Of a stretch of DNA of 56,344 nucleotides, positions 43,797 through 53,246 are shown in pieces. Made by a program: the position numbers and the translations under genes. Every line of letters starts with the position of its first letter. The stretch's first letter is position 1. The notes below the pieces were generated by a model. That model saw nothing but the letters and a program-made list of their open reading frames with translations. It had not been told where the DNA came from and made no database searches. Source of the DNA: Rhodopila globiformis (GTDB lineage Bacteria > Pseudomonadota > Alphaproteobacteria > Acetobacterales > Acetobacteraceae); NCBI RefSeq assembly GCF_002937115.1, contig NZ_NHRY01000136.1, positions 1-56,344 on the forward strand, given 5' to 3'.

Positions 43797-44813
43797 ATGG
43801 AACCGCAGCGTTTCGACACGAGTAGTTTCGCAGGCGCGGAGCAGTATGAGGCTTGGCTGAGCTGGTTCGATGGTATTTTTCATATCGATCCGGCACAGTC
43901 GCCCGAAGCTGGCTTCCGCGCAACGAGCGAGGTATGGTCACTTGGCGGTTGTGTCCTCAGCCGTGTCTTCGCGCCGGGCGCTCGGGTTATACGCAACAAG
44001 ACCCTGATCAGCCGCAACCCGATCGATCACTGGGCTGTCGCTATCGGGAGTGACACGATCACCACGGTCAGTGCCGGCCGGCATGTGTTCCAGACATCCC
44101 CACACGTACCGTTCATCGTTTCGCTCGGCAGCGAAATGGCCATCGAGCGGGACGAGGACCTGCAGCGGCAGCTCTACCTGTCGCGTGACACGTTCTCGAG
44201 TATTGCACCAGTCCTCGATGCCTCATGCGGCGCCATCGTGAACGGTGCGATGGGTACTATGCTCGCGGATTACATACTGTTGCTGGAACGCAGCATGGCA
44301 GGGATGTCCGAGGATGACCTGCCGCGCCTGAGACTGGCCATTTCGGCGATGATCGCCGCCTGCGTGGCGCCAACGCCGGATCGCGTGGCGGAGGCGACAG
44401 AGCAGATCGACCTCGGCCGCCTCGATCGTGTACGCCGCGCGGTACGGAAGCATTTGCGGTCTCACCTCCTCGGGCCCCGGCTCCTTTGCCGGTATGTCGG
44501 GACGTCCCGATCGCAACTTTATCGGTTGCTTGAACCCGAAGGGGGCGTGGCGCGCTACATTCGGCGGCAACGCCTGCTCGTGGCCTACGCCATGCTGGCC
44601 GATCCGGCAGTTGACCAGCCGATCGCCCAAATTGCCGAGGAACTTTGCTTCGCCGATGGCTCCGGGTTCAGCCGCGCGTTCCGCCAGGAATTCGACATCA
44701 GCCCGACCGACCTTCGCGCCGCGGCACGCAGCGGATGCAGGCCATTGGCCAGGCTCAATGGCCACAACGGCGTGCGGCCAACGACCTTGAACGACCTGCT
44801 GCGCGCGCCGTAG
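43797..44813 (+). CDS. AraC family transcriptional regulator
   Basis: A 338-residue regulator. The N-terminal 230 residues look like the AraC_binding_2-type ligand or dimer domain (SWFDGIFHIDP, NPIDHWAVAIGS). The C-terminal 100 residues hold two helix-turn-helix units: LCRYVGTSRSQLYRLLEPEG, then IAQIAEELCFADGSGFSRAF with the conserved FSRAFRQEFDISPTDLR. Target genes are unknown; it faces the convergent patatin gene and follows a Fur-like site. Confidence 0.87.
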   Translation: MEPQRFDTSSFAGAEQYEAWLSWFDGIFHIDPAQSPEAGFRATSEVWSLGGCVLSRVFAPGARVIRNKTLISRNPIDHWAVAIGSDTITTVSAGRHVFQTSPHVPFIVSLGSEMAIERDEDLQRQLYLSRDTFSSIAPVLDASCGAIVNGAMGTMLADYILLLERSMAGMSEDDLPRLRLAISAMIAACVAPTPDRVAEATEQIDLGRLDRVRRAVRKHLRSHLLGPRLLCRYVGTSRSQLYRLLEPEGGVARYIRRQRLLVAYAMLADPAVDQPIAQIAEELCFADGSGFSRAFRQEFDISPTDLRAAARSGCRPLARLNGHNGVRPTTLNDLLRAP

Positions 44814-44830
44814 CGGAGACTTGCAGTCGC

Positions 44831-45889
44831 CTACAATCCTTGCAGCAGCGGCTCCAGGTCGAACGTGGCCCGTACGCCCAGATCGGCGCCATGGACCTTG
44901 AGGAATGTATCGGCTGCGTTCCGCCCCTCGTCGCGCAGCATCGTCAGGAAGTCCCACTCGGCGTTGAGTTTTGACGAGGACCCAAGCTCGGCGAGCGCGC
45001 CGCTGGCGATACGGTGGATGCGCATGGCCGCCAGCATTGCCAGTTCCGGAGAGTCCGATGGCGGCACCCGCCGCATCAATGCCATCAGGCGCAATTCCTT
45101 CAACAGGACGGCGTTGAACGCAACCTCGTTGATGCGGTTGAGAATGCCGCGTGCGGAACGTGGTGTTTCGGGACGCTCGATCGGATTGATCTGCACGAGG
45201 ATCGTGTCCTGCGATTCGCATTCACGCACGAGCGGCGTCATGGTCGGATTGCCGGCAAAACCGCCATCCCAGTAGCTCTCGCCGTCGATCTGCACGGCCT
45301 GGAACATGGTCGGCAGGCAGGCCGAGGCCAAAAGCACGTCGGGCGTGACCTCGGCGTTGCGGAACACCCGCCCGCGGCCGGTGTGCACATTCGTTGCCGT
45401 AACGAACAGCTTGATTGGCGCGCTTTTCAGGCGCCTGAAATCGACGATCTCCGTCAGGATCCCGCTCAACGGATTTTGGCCCATCGGGTTGAGATCGTAG
45501 GGCGAAAAGATCCGTCCCATCAGATCAATGGTGAGGTAGGCCGGCGAGTGATCGAGCGACCAGCGGCCAAGCAGCATGTCGAGCATCGAGCGCCGGAACG
45601 GACTGAAGGTGGCGGCCATCCCGACCTGGTTCCAGAAGCGGTGCAAGGCCCTGCGGGCACCTTCGGCCCCGCCTTCGGCATGGCCGTCCACGAGAACGGC
45701 GGCATTCATCGCGCCGGCGGACGTGCCCGAGATACCGTCAATCCGCAGCCACGGCTCCTCCAGCAGCCGATCCAGTACGCCCCAGGTGAAGGCGCCGTGC
45801 GAGCCGCCCCCTTGCAAGGCAAGATCGATCAGGACTGGCTTGCGCATGCGATTGGATTCGGTCTCATTCCGCATCTGGGGTGCAGGCAT
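44831..45889 (-). CDS. Patatin-like phospholipase
   Basis: A 352-residue cytoplasmic-type patatin (no signal peptide). Oxyanion loop ALQGGGSHGAF, nucleophile GTSAG with Ser57, and Asp of the catalytic dyad in YWDGGFAGNP. The AGGTG ribosome site suits the ATG at 45889; a GTG nine bases earlier is the alternative. It is convergent with the AraC gene and divergent from the dipeptidase gene. Unlike the lipoprotein patatin at 29989, this one resembles the RssA group of soluble esterases. Confidence 0.87.
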   Translation of the reverse strand: MPAPQMRNETESNRMRKPVLIDLALQGGGSHGAFTWGVLDRLLEEPWLRIDGISGTSAGAMNAAVLVDGHAEGGAEGARRALHRFWNQVGMAATFSPFRRSMLDMLLGRWSLDHSPAYLTIDLMGRIFSPYDLNPMGQNPLSGILTEIVDFRRLKSAPIKLFVTATNVHTGRGRVFRNAEVTPDVLLASACLPTMFQAVQIDGESYWDGGFAGNPTMTPLVRECESQDTILVQINPIERPETPRSARGILNRINEVAFNAVLLKELRLMALMRRVPPSDSPELAMLAAMRIHRIASGALAELGSSSKLNAEWDFLTMLRDEGRNAADTFLKVHGADLGVRATFDLEPLLQGL

Positions 45890-45939
45890 TGTTGTCACCT
45901 GAAAATCCTGCTGCGCTTATAGCCGGTGCGCCCGCGCCC

Positions 45940-46024
45940 GTGCACTGCACAAATGCCTGCGCAGTTAGGGTCCAGGCAGGTTCGGTGTCTCAACTCGATA
46001 CCGACAGTTCCAAACTTTTCACAG
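45940..46024 (+). promoter_or_regulatory. Conserved upstream elements of the dipeptidase gene
   Basis: Two elements are nearly identical in a second, broken copy 8.5 kb away: the odd-length palindrome GTGCACTGCAC (45940-45950) and TTCCAAACTTTTCACAG (46008-46024). Their distance to the start codon is conserved (174 versus 175 bases for the palindrome). They are good candidates for an operator and promoter region. Confidence 0.5.
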
Positions 46025-46123
46025 GCGTGGGAAGAACAGGCGCATCTTCTGTATTGTACTGATCGTGCGTTGAGCCATGCAACGCGTGGCGCATAAATGA
46101 CTGCCGCACTGGAGGATTCTGTC

Positions 46124-47527
46124 ATGCCAGCTGTTCAGGACAGCGCCGTCGGCCGTGTGCTTGCCTGCGTCGATGAGGATCTGGACCATGCGCGCAGCCG
46201 GTTGTTTGAGCTGCTGCGGATTCCAAGCATCAGCACGCAGCCCGATCACAGGCAGGACATGCAGCGCGCGGCGGAATGGCTGCGTGGGCAGTTGGAAGAA
46301 CTTGGGCTGCAGACTGCGATCATGCCGACCGCCGGCCATCCGAAGGTGGTCGGCTTCCATCCGGGGCCGCCGGGCAGCAAGGCGCCGCGCGTGCTGTTTT
46401 ATGGCCATTATGACGTGCAGCCGGCCGATCCTCTGGACCTGTGGCACAGCCCGCCGTTCGAGCCGCAACTGGTGGAGGGGCCTCGGGGGCCACGCATCGT
46501 CGCCCGCGGCGCCGTCGATGCGAAGGGCCAGTCGATGATGTTCATCGAGGCCTTGCGGGCCTGGAAGACGGCCGGCGGCGGCATCCCACTGCCGGTTATC
46601 GTGCTGATGGAAGGCGAAGAGGAAATCGGCAGTCCCAACCTCGAGCCATTCCTGAAGGCAAACCAGGCGGATCTCCGCGCGGACTTTGCCCTGATCAGCG
46701 ACACCAACATGTGGGACATCGACACGCCCGCCCTGACGACGCGGCTGCGCGGGATGTGCAACTGCGAGGTGACGCTGAAGGGACCAGGCATGGACCTGCA
46801 CTCCGGGCTGTTTGGCGGATCGGCGCTGAACCCGGTGAACGTGCTGGCGCGGATACTCGGCGACCTGCATGACAAGGACGGCCGGATCCAGGTGCCGGGT
46901 TTCTACGACAAAGTACGCCCGGTTTCCTCGGGGCAGGCCGCGGAGTGGCAATCGCTCGGCTTTGACGAGGCGGCGTTCCTGAAAGGCATTGGGCTGACCA
47001 CGCCGGGCGGCGAGAAAGGCGTGCAGGCCCTGCAACGCATATGGGCGCGGCCAACGGCGGACATCAACGGCATTTGGGGCGGCTACGCCGGGCCCGGCAG
47101 CAAGACGATCATTCCATCCGAAGCCGGGGCAAAGGTTTCATTCCGCCTTGTGCCGGACCAGGAACCGCAGGCGATTTTCGAAGGTTTCCAGAGGTTCGTG
47201 CGCGACCGGTTGCCGACCGGCATGCAGGTCTCGTTCCAGGCCTTCGGCATGGCGGCGGGAATACTGATCGATACCGATACGGTATGGGCCCGCGCGGCGA
47301 AGGAAGCCTTGCAGCAGGAATATGGGCGCCCGGCGGTGATGATTGGCAGCGGCGGCACGATTCCGGTCGTGGAGCAGATCAAGCGCGTGCTGGGGATTGA
47401 CTCACTGATGATGGGCTTCGGCCTCGACGACGACCAGATCCACAGCCCGAATGAGAAATTCGAGCTCAAGTGCTTCCACAAGGGCACGCGCTCCCACGCG
47501 CTGCTGCTTGGCAAGCTGGCGGGTTGA
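46124..47527 (+). CDS. M20 family dipeptidase/carboxypeptidase
   Basis: A 467-residue metallopeptidase of family M20 (dipeptidase, CNDP-like branch). Metal and catalytic residues are visible: His in FYGHYDVQPADP, Asp in RGAVDAKGQ, the EE pair in MEGEEEIGSP, Asp in LISDTNMWD, the H of DLHSGLFGG (dimer domain), and the last His in SHALLLGKLAG. The ATG at 46124 follows GGAGGATTCTGTC, a spacing kept in the broken second copy; an ATG 27 bases upstream is less likely. No signal peptide, so it acts on peptides or peptide-like compounds in the cytoplasm. The AbgT-type transporter nearby fits this. Confidence 0.9.
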   Translation: MPAVQDSAVGRVLACVDEDLDHARSRLFELLRIPSISTQPDHRQDMQRAAEWLRGQLEELGLQTAIMPTAGHPKVVGFHPGPPGSKAPRVLFYGHYDVQPADPLDLWHSPPFEPQLVEGPRGPRIVARGAVDAKGQSMMFIEALRAWKTAGGGIPLPVIVLMEGEEEIGSPNLEPFLKANQADLRADFALISDTNMWDIDTPALTTRLRGMCNCEVTLKGPGMDLHSGLFGGSALNPVNVLARILGDLHDKDGRIQVPGFYDKVRPVSSGQAAEWQSLGFDEAAFLKGIGLTTPGGEKGVQALQRIWARPTADINGIWGGYAGPGSKTIIPSEAGAKVSFRLVPDQEPQAIFEGFQRFVRDRLPTGMQVSFQAFGMAAGILIDTDTVWARAAKEALQQEYGRPAVMIGSGGTIPVVEQIKRVLGIDSLMMGFGLDDDQIHSPNEKFELKCFHKGTRSHALLLGKLAG

Positions 47528-47653
47528 CATAAGCATGTCGGTTGGATGCGGTTTTTCCTGACGACCGTATCGTTGCCTCCGTCCGGGCGGCGGTCCCCTG
47601 GTTAAGGACCGTCCGGCACGGAAGCAACAAGCCCGGGCGCGACGCTTCTCCGG

Positions 47654-49465
47654 TCAGAACCTCCAGAACAGCGGCACCCAGAAGGTGGCAACGAAGAAGA
47701 ACAGGATCAGCAGCGGCAGGCCCAGCTTCCAGTAGTCGCTGAACACGTAGCCGCCCGGGCTCATCACCATCAGGTTGACCGGCGTCGCCACAGGCGTCAG
47801 GAATGCACCGGCCGAGGCCACCGCGATGCTCATCAGCACCGGCTGCGCAGAAACCCCCATCGTTTTGGCGGCAGCCAGTCCGATCGGAATGATGATCAGC
47901 GCCGTTGCGGTATTGCTGATCAACTGGCCAAGGACTGCGGTCAGAATGAACAGCCCGGCCAGCAGCGCATACGGGCTGCGGTCGCCGACGATGTTCACCA
48001 GCCCCTCGGCCAGCATGTTGGCCGCGCCGCTGTTCGTCATGGCGGTGGACAGCGGCATCATCGCGCCGACGAGAATCACGGTGGTCCAGTTGATCGAGCG
48101 GTAGGCCTGTTCCACGGAGAGGACACGGAACAACACCATGGCCAGCGCGGCCAGCAGGCCGGCGATGACCGACGGCAGCAGGTTTGCCGCCAGCAGCACC
48201 ACCATGCCGAGCAGGATGGCGATAGCCGTCTTGGCGCCGCGTCCCATTGGCACCGCCTGCCGGCGCACCAGTTCGGGCGAGTCCACCACCAGCACGTCGG
48301 GATCGCTCAGCTTCTGGTCCAGTGCCTCCCACGTGCCCTGCAACAGCAGCGTGTCGCCCGGCGCGAGAATCGTTTCATCCGGCCCCAGATCCTGGCCTTT
48401 CCGCTGGACGGCGAGAACCAGCAGGTCTCCGCCTGGCGTCACCATGCCGGGAAACACAGCCTGGCCAATCATGTCGGACCGCGGCGGCACGACCACCTCG
48501 GCAAGGCCGGAGTTGCGGTTGAACAAAGTCCCGGTCACATTCACCGGTGCGTCGGCCGCGCGAAAGGCGAGATGCATGTCGGTCGCCAACGCGCCGGCGA
48601 TGTCTGCGTCACCGCGGACCATGAGCAGGTCGCCTTCAGCCAACGTTGGCCGGCGCACCGGCCCGGTGCCGTCGCCTGACAGGACCGACACGAGTGTCAG
48701 GCCCTCATACTGTGTCATGTCGATGGTGCCGGTGGGCACGCCGACATAAGGCGACGACACCCTGATGCGCAGGTAGAATACGCCGTCGTCGAGCCGGTAC
48801 TGCTCGACCAGCGTGTGCGCGTGCCGGCTGAGATCGACGGGCAAGGACTTGCCGCTGCGGGTTGGCAGAAGGCGCTGGCCGAACGCCACGACGATGGCAA
48901 TCGTGCCGGCGAGCAGCGGCACGCCGGCAATGGCAAAGGAGAACAGGCTGAATGGCGGCATGCCGTGATCCGTTGCAGCCTCGGACACCAGCAGGTTCAC
49001 CGGCGTGCCGGTCAGCGCCAGCAGCGAGCCCGCGTGGGCGGCGAAAACCAGGGGCATCAACAGTTGCGACGGCGCGCGCTTCAGGCGCACCGCCATGACG
49101 ACAACGACCGGCAGCAGCGCAGCGACGGCGCCGTTGACACTGATCAGCGCGGTGAGGCCTGCGACCAGCGACATCATCAGGACCAGCAGGCGCGTTCGGG
49201 ATTCGCCGGCCTGGGCGATCAGGTACTGGCCGGCCCAGGCCGTCACCCCGGTCGCGTCCAGTCCCGCGCTCACGACGAACAGCGAGGCAATGAAGATCAC
49301 GGCCGGGTCGCCGAGTCCGGCGAGCGACTCGTGCAGCGTGGTGATCCCGGTGAAATACAGCGCAAGTGCCGTGCCGAGGGACACCAGGACCACCGGAAAG
49401 CGGTCCCAGATAAACAGCACGACGATCGCGACGACGATCGCGAAGGTAATCGTTACGTGGCTCAT
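47654..49465 (-). CDS. SLC13/DASS family permease with RCK C domains
   Basis: A 603-residue permease of the SLC13/ArsB-NhaD superfamily. Two membrane halves flank a soluble middle with two TrkA-C (RCK_C) modules: DMTQYEGLTLVSVLSGDG and PPRSDMIGQAVFPGM with GDTLLLQGTWEAL. SNTATALIIIPIGLAAAK near the end is the substrate motif of the second half. Probably imports anions such as dicarboxylates or sulfate, or a peptide-derived acid. It is the last gene of a minus-strand set and converges on the dipeptidase gene. Confidence 0.85.
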   Translation of the reverse strand: MSHVTITFAIVVAIVVLFIWDRFPVVLVSLGTALALYFTGITTLHESLAGLGDPAVIFIASLFVVSAGLDATGVTAWAGQYLIAQAGESRTRLLVLMMSLVAGLTALISVNGAVAALLPVVVVMAVRLKRAPSQLLMPLVFAAHAGSLLALTGTPVNLLVSEAATDHGMPPFSLFSFAIAGVPLLAGTIAIVVAFGQRLLPTRSGKSLPVDLSRHAHTLVEQYRLDDGVFYLRIRVSSPYVGVPTGTIDMTQYEGLTLVSVLSGDGTGPVRRPTLAEGDLLMVRGDADIAGALATDMHLAFRAADAPVNVTGTLFNRNSGLAEVVVPPRSDMIGQAVFPGMVTPGGDLLVLAVQRKGQDLGPDETILAPGDTLLLQGTWEALDQKLSDPDVLVVDSPELVRRQAVPMGRGAKTAIAILLGMVVLLAANLLPSVIAGLLAALAMVLFRVLSVEQAYRSINWTTVILVGAMMPLSTAMTNSGAANMLAEGLVNIVGDRSPYALLAGLFILTAVLGQLISNTATALIIIPIGLAAAKTMGVSAQPVLMSIAVASAGAFLTPVATPVNLMVMSPGGYVFSDYWKLGLPLLILFFFVATFWVPLFWRF

Positions 49466-49520
49466 GCCAAACGCCCACAGGGCGAGTCGGTGAACTGCCG
49501 CATCTCAGCCGTTTCCTTCG

Positions 49521-51056
49521 CTAAATGCCGAGAGGAATATCGAGGAAGTACCAGACAACAAGCAAGACTGTCCATACAGCATACAGGACGGCAGTGTAAG
49601 GCAGCATCATGGCCACGACGGTCCCGACGCCCGCGTCCTTTTGGTACTTCTGCGCGAAGATCACAATGATGCCGAAATAGGCCATCAGCGGCGTGATGAC
49701 ATTGCCTGGCGAGTCGCCGACACGGTAGGCCGCGAGCACCAAAGCCGGTGACGTGCTCAGCTTCATGAACAAGGGAACGAAGATCGGCGCCAGGATCGCC
49801 CACTTCGCAATCGCCGCGGGAATGATCAGGTTCACCACCGCTGTTACGATCACGAACACGATCAGCAGTGGCAAGGCCCCCATATTCGCCCGCTCGATGA
49901 GGTCGGACAGATTGACCGCGGCGATTGTTGCCAGGTTGCTGTAGTTGAAGTGCGCCAGGAACTGGCTGATGACCAGGAACAGGAACAGCAGTCCGCCGAG
50001 ACCGGAAAACGTCTTGGTGATCGCGCTGATCGCTTGCGTCAGCGTGCCGATGGTTCCGGCGCCGCGGCCGTAGGCGTAGCCGGTGGCGAAGAACACCGCC
50101 GCGATCAATACGATCAGGCTGTTCATCAGCGGCGAGTCCCCGATCAACGCGCCCGTCTCCGGGTTGCGCAGCGGCGCGCCGGGCGGCAGCGCCAGCAGGG
50201 CGATGACCACCAGCGAGCCGATCAGTGCGTACAGCGCATAGCGCAGGCCAAGCGCTTCCCTGACCGGGTCCGTCGTGGCGCTCTCGACCGTGGCGTCGCC
50301 GTGGTACGGGCCAAGCCGCGGTTCGACCACGCGCTCGGTCACGATCGTGCAGACGACGCAGAGCAGGATGCTCGATACGATGGAGAACCAGATATTCGCC
50401 GTCAGGTACAGCGAGTAGTGCGGGTTGAGCAGGTGGATAGCATCATTGGTGATTTCCGTCAGCACGCCATCGATCGGCGTGATGATCAGGTTGACGTTGA
50501 ACACCGCCGCAACGCCCGAGAACGCAGCGGCCAGGCCGGCGATGGGATGCCGGCCCAGGCTGAGGAACGCCGCGGCCCCCAGCGGGATCAGCACCAGGTA
50601 GCCGGCATCGGAAGCGACGGACGACAACACGCCCATCGCAACGATGATGAAGGTGATCAAACGCCGCGGCGCGACGGCCACGATCTTGCGGATCAATGCG
50701 CCGATCAGTCCCGCTTCCTCGGCGAGGCCCACGCCAACCATGGCGACCAGGATGACCCCAACCGGGCCGAAACCGAGGAAGTTGCGCACCACCGATATGA
50801 TGATGAACCGCAGTCCCTCCGCGGTAAGCAGGCTGTTCACCGTCGCCGTTGCTTCCAGGACCTTGTGCGTCACGGGATCGACGACCTGATAGGTGACGCT
50901 GGTGCCCAGCATGTGAAAAAGCTGCGACAGGACGATGACGATCGCCGACATCAGCAGGAAGATGATGGCCGGGTGCGGCACCTTGTTGCCGACGACTTCC
51001 ACCCCGTCCAGCAGCTTTTGCAGGAAGGTCTTCCGCGAGGCGACCGTCGCACTCAT
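49521..51056 (-). CDS. AbgT family transporter
   Basis: A 511-residue AbgT-type membrane protein. The E. coli member imports p-aminobenzoyl-glutamate; others export sulfonamides. Conserved parts: NKVPHPAIIFLLMSAIVIVLS at the start, FVIVTAVVNLIIPAAIAKWAI and RVGDSPGNVITPLMAYF at the end. ATG at 51056 with GGGGGAA upstream; a further in-frame ATG 15 bases before is possible. It lies 28 bases after the porin and 55 before the SLC13 gene. Confidence 0.88.
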   Translation of the reverse strand: MSATVASRKTFLQKLLDGVEVVGNKVPHPAIIFLLMSAIVIVLSQLFHMLGTSVTYQVVDPVTHKVLEATATVNSLLTAEGLRFIIISVVRNFLGFGPVGVILVAMVGVGLAEEAGLIGALIRKIVAVAPRRLITFIIVAMGVLSSVASDAGYLVLIPLGAAAFLSLGRHPIAGLAAAFSGVAAVFNVNLIITPIDGVLTEITNDAIHLLNPHYSLYLTANIWFSIVSSILLCVVCTIVTERVVEPRLGPYHGDATVESATTDPVREALGLRYALYALIGSLVVIALLALPPGAPLRNPETGALIGDSPLMNSLIVLIAAVFFATGYAYGRGAGTIGTLTQAISAITKTFSGLGGLLFLFLVISQFLAHFNYSNLATIAAVNLSDLIERANMGALPLLIVFVIVTAVVNLIIPAAIAKWAILAPIFVPLFMKLSTSPALVLAAYRVGDSPGNVITPLMAYFGIIVIFAQKYQKDAGVGTVVAMMLPYTAVLYAVWTVLLVVWYFLDIPLGI

Positions 51057-51084
51057 GCGCGTTTCCCCCATTTTCCTTGCGTTG

Positions 51085-52782
51085 TCAGAAGCGTCCAACC
51101 ACCACGCCGACGATGCGATTGGTGATGCCAAGACCGGCGCCCACCGGCCCAGCGGCGGCCGACCCGCCGAACAGGTCCCGCCGCGTGAGGATGTATTCCA
51201 GGCCAACATCCATGAAGCCGCTGCCGAACACGCCGTTGCGTATCTGGCCGAAGGGGCTCCAGATCAGGTTGGCGAAAAACTGCTGCATGTCGCGGTTCAA
51301 GCCGAGCGCCGAGGGGGAGCCGGGGACAAAGTTCAGCGCGTAAGACGGATAATCCTGCCGTGAATAGGCGTAGGCGACATTGCTGCGCAGCTGCGGCGCC
51401 CAGAACCGGCGATAGGAGACAGCCACGCCATAGGTCGGCAGCGGGTCAAGGCTGCCGCCGACGACGCCCGGCAGCCCGATATTGGACAACGCGTCCTGGC
51501 CTGTCGTGTTGCCTGCGAAATAACGACCAATGCCCTCGCCATAATAGGCCATGCCGATCACCTCATCGGCGCCGAAGCCTTCCCAGATCCATCGCATCGG
51601 CATGCGGACATGGCCCGCGACGCCCCAGCCCGTGGCGTTCATGCTGACGTTCGGCGGCGACGCGGCCGTGCCGGCGGTGCGCACGCTCAGCCGCCGGACC
51701 AGGCCGCGCACGTCGGCGACCAGCCCATCGTTGCCATAGGTCAGCCGGCCCACCATGTCGGGTGCCGTGTTGAAGGCGGGGCTTGCGCCGCCGGTGAAGT
51801 TCGTGCCGGGGTTGAAGACGCCGGCGACCGAGGTAAACTGTGTCTCCGGCGCTTCAAGCGAAACCATCCCCGTCAGCCCCGGCGCCAGCCGCCCCGTTGC
51901 CCTGACCTGGGCCTGGCGGGTAAAGGACTGGTTCAGGTTGGTCGCATCGACGATCGTTTCGTAGATGCCTTCGTTCCACACGCTGTTCGCCTGGCCGGCC
52001 AATACCCGGAAGCTTTCGGTGCCCAGTTCGGCCCAGGCCTGGCGCAGGCGGAACACGGCATTCGTGCTCGTTGGGGCACCGCCGGCGAAGTCGCCCTCGA
52101 TACGTGTTTCCAGCGTGCCCCAGTTGGTCAATGAACGTGTATCGACGCCGATGCGGCTGAAGCGCGCGGTGACGGCGAGTTCGCCGCCCTGCTGATCGGC
52201 GGCGCTGTTGTTCAGCGGGATGAACTGTGGCGGCGGCGCGTCGGTCTGGTTCCGGCCGCTCAGGTCGTAGTAGGAGGACACCTTGGCGAAGCCGTAGAGA
52301 CGCACCTCGCTTTCGGTGCCCGGGATGCGGATGGCAAGGCCATGCAGGTCGGAGCGCAGGGCGTCCTCGTTCTCGAACTGGTTGCCCATCGGCTCTGGCG
52401 GCAGCAGGCCGGGAATGTTGGGATTGAGTTCGGCGGCAATGGCATTGGCAATCGGCGGGGCTACCTGGACCGGCATGCCTGCGGCCGGCGCGGCGCCAGC
52501 AGATGGTGCGGTGCCGATAGGCGCGGCTGTGACGGCCGCCGGTGACGCAGGTGGAGCGGGTTGCGGTGTCGGCTGTGGCCTGGCCGGCGGAACCTTGGCT
52601 GCCGTCCGCGGATGGGTTGCTGGTGGTTTGGCCACAGTCTTTCTGTTTTCGAGTTGATCCACTCGGCGCTCCAGCGCATCGATCTTGCGCAAAAGCTCTT
52701 CCACCGTCGGCTGCTGCGCGAGTGCCGGCTCAGTGAGAAACGCGCAGGCCAAGAGACTGAGGACTTTGTATGAACGCCGCAC
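51085..52782 (-). CDS. DcaP-like outer-membrane porin
   Basis: A 565-residue porin. Signal peptide (LSLLACAFLTEPALAQ), then a coiled coil (LRKIDALERRVDQLENR), a Pro/Ala-rich linker (about 50-110), and a beta-barrel of about 440 residues with alternating patterns such as VRLYGFAKVSSYYDL and GRNQTDAPP. The C-terminus ends in Phe (VVVGRF), as porins do. It fits the DcaP trimeric porin family that passes dicarboxylates or small peptides. GTG start at 52782 preceded by GAGGGG. It leads the porin-AbgT-SLC13 set, suggesting uptake of one class of substrate from outer to inner membrane. Confidence 0.82.
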   Translation of the reverse strand: MRRSYKVLSLLACAFLTEPALAQQPTVEELLRKIDALERRVDQLENRKTVAKPPATHPRTAAKVPPARPQPTPQPAPPASPAAVTAAPIGTAPSAGAAPAAGMPVQVAPPIANAIAAELNPNIPGLLPPEPMGNQFENEDALRSDLHGLAIRIPGTESEVRLYGFAKVSSYYDLSGRNQTDAPPPQFIPLNNSAADQQGGELAVTARFSRIGVDTRSLTNWGTLETRIEGDFAGGAPTSTNAVFRLRQAWAELGTESFRVLAGQANSVWNEGIYETIVDATNLNQSFTRQAQVRATGRLAPGLTGMVSLEAPETQFTSVAGVFNPGTNFTGGASPAFNTAPDMVGRLTYGNDGLVADVRGLVRRLSVRTAGTAASPPNVSMNATGWGVAGHVRMPMRWIWEGFGADEVIGMAYYGEGIGRYFAGNTTGQDALSNIGLPGVVGGSLDPLPTYGVAVSYRRFWAPQLRSNVAYAYSRQDYPSYALNFVPGSPSALGLNRDMQQFFANLIWSPFGQIRNGVFGSGFMDVGLEYILTRRDLFGGSAAAGPVGAGLGITNRIVGVVVGRF

Positions 52783-53246
52783 GTTCCCCTCATTATCGCC
52801 CGCTACGTTCGCCGCGCCGGCTTATGTGGCTATACAAGACACGTATTACGATTTCTCCATTGGGACGACAGCTTAAGCGGGATATTCAGGCACGGTGCGG
52901 CCAACCATCCCAAGCCTATCCCGAGCGTTCCAAAGTAGATACGTTCCCCCGTGGAGCCGATGAGGCATGCTGACGGACGCCATCAGACGATAGCTTGCTG
53001 CCGCTTTGCCCCGGGTGCCGGGACTGGAAGATCAGGAACAGCGGCACTTCGGCATATTCCTGGTTGATGATGCCGCCGGATTGATGCGGCTCTGCCTTCT
53101 CGATCGTTCCCTGGCGTTTTTCGATACTGTGCGGAATTCACCGCCGCGCCGGCCACAAGAAGGCGTTTGGTTTCGGGCGCCTGGTTCTCGGACGGGCACC
53201 AAGAGAGTTCTCTGGTTTCTGCGGCCTGTTATGGCAGGCCAAGCGA
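52783..53246. other. 464-base gap without a gene
   Basis: No reading frame here has recognisable content. It must contain the porin promoter on the minus strand; the AT-rich part at 52,825-52,865 is the best place, but no clear pair of hexamers was found. Confidence 0.4.
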
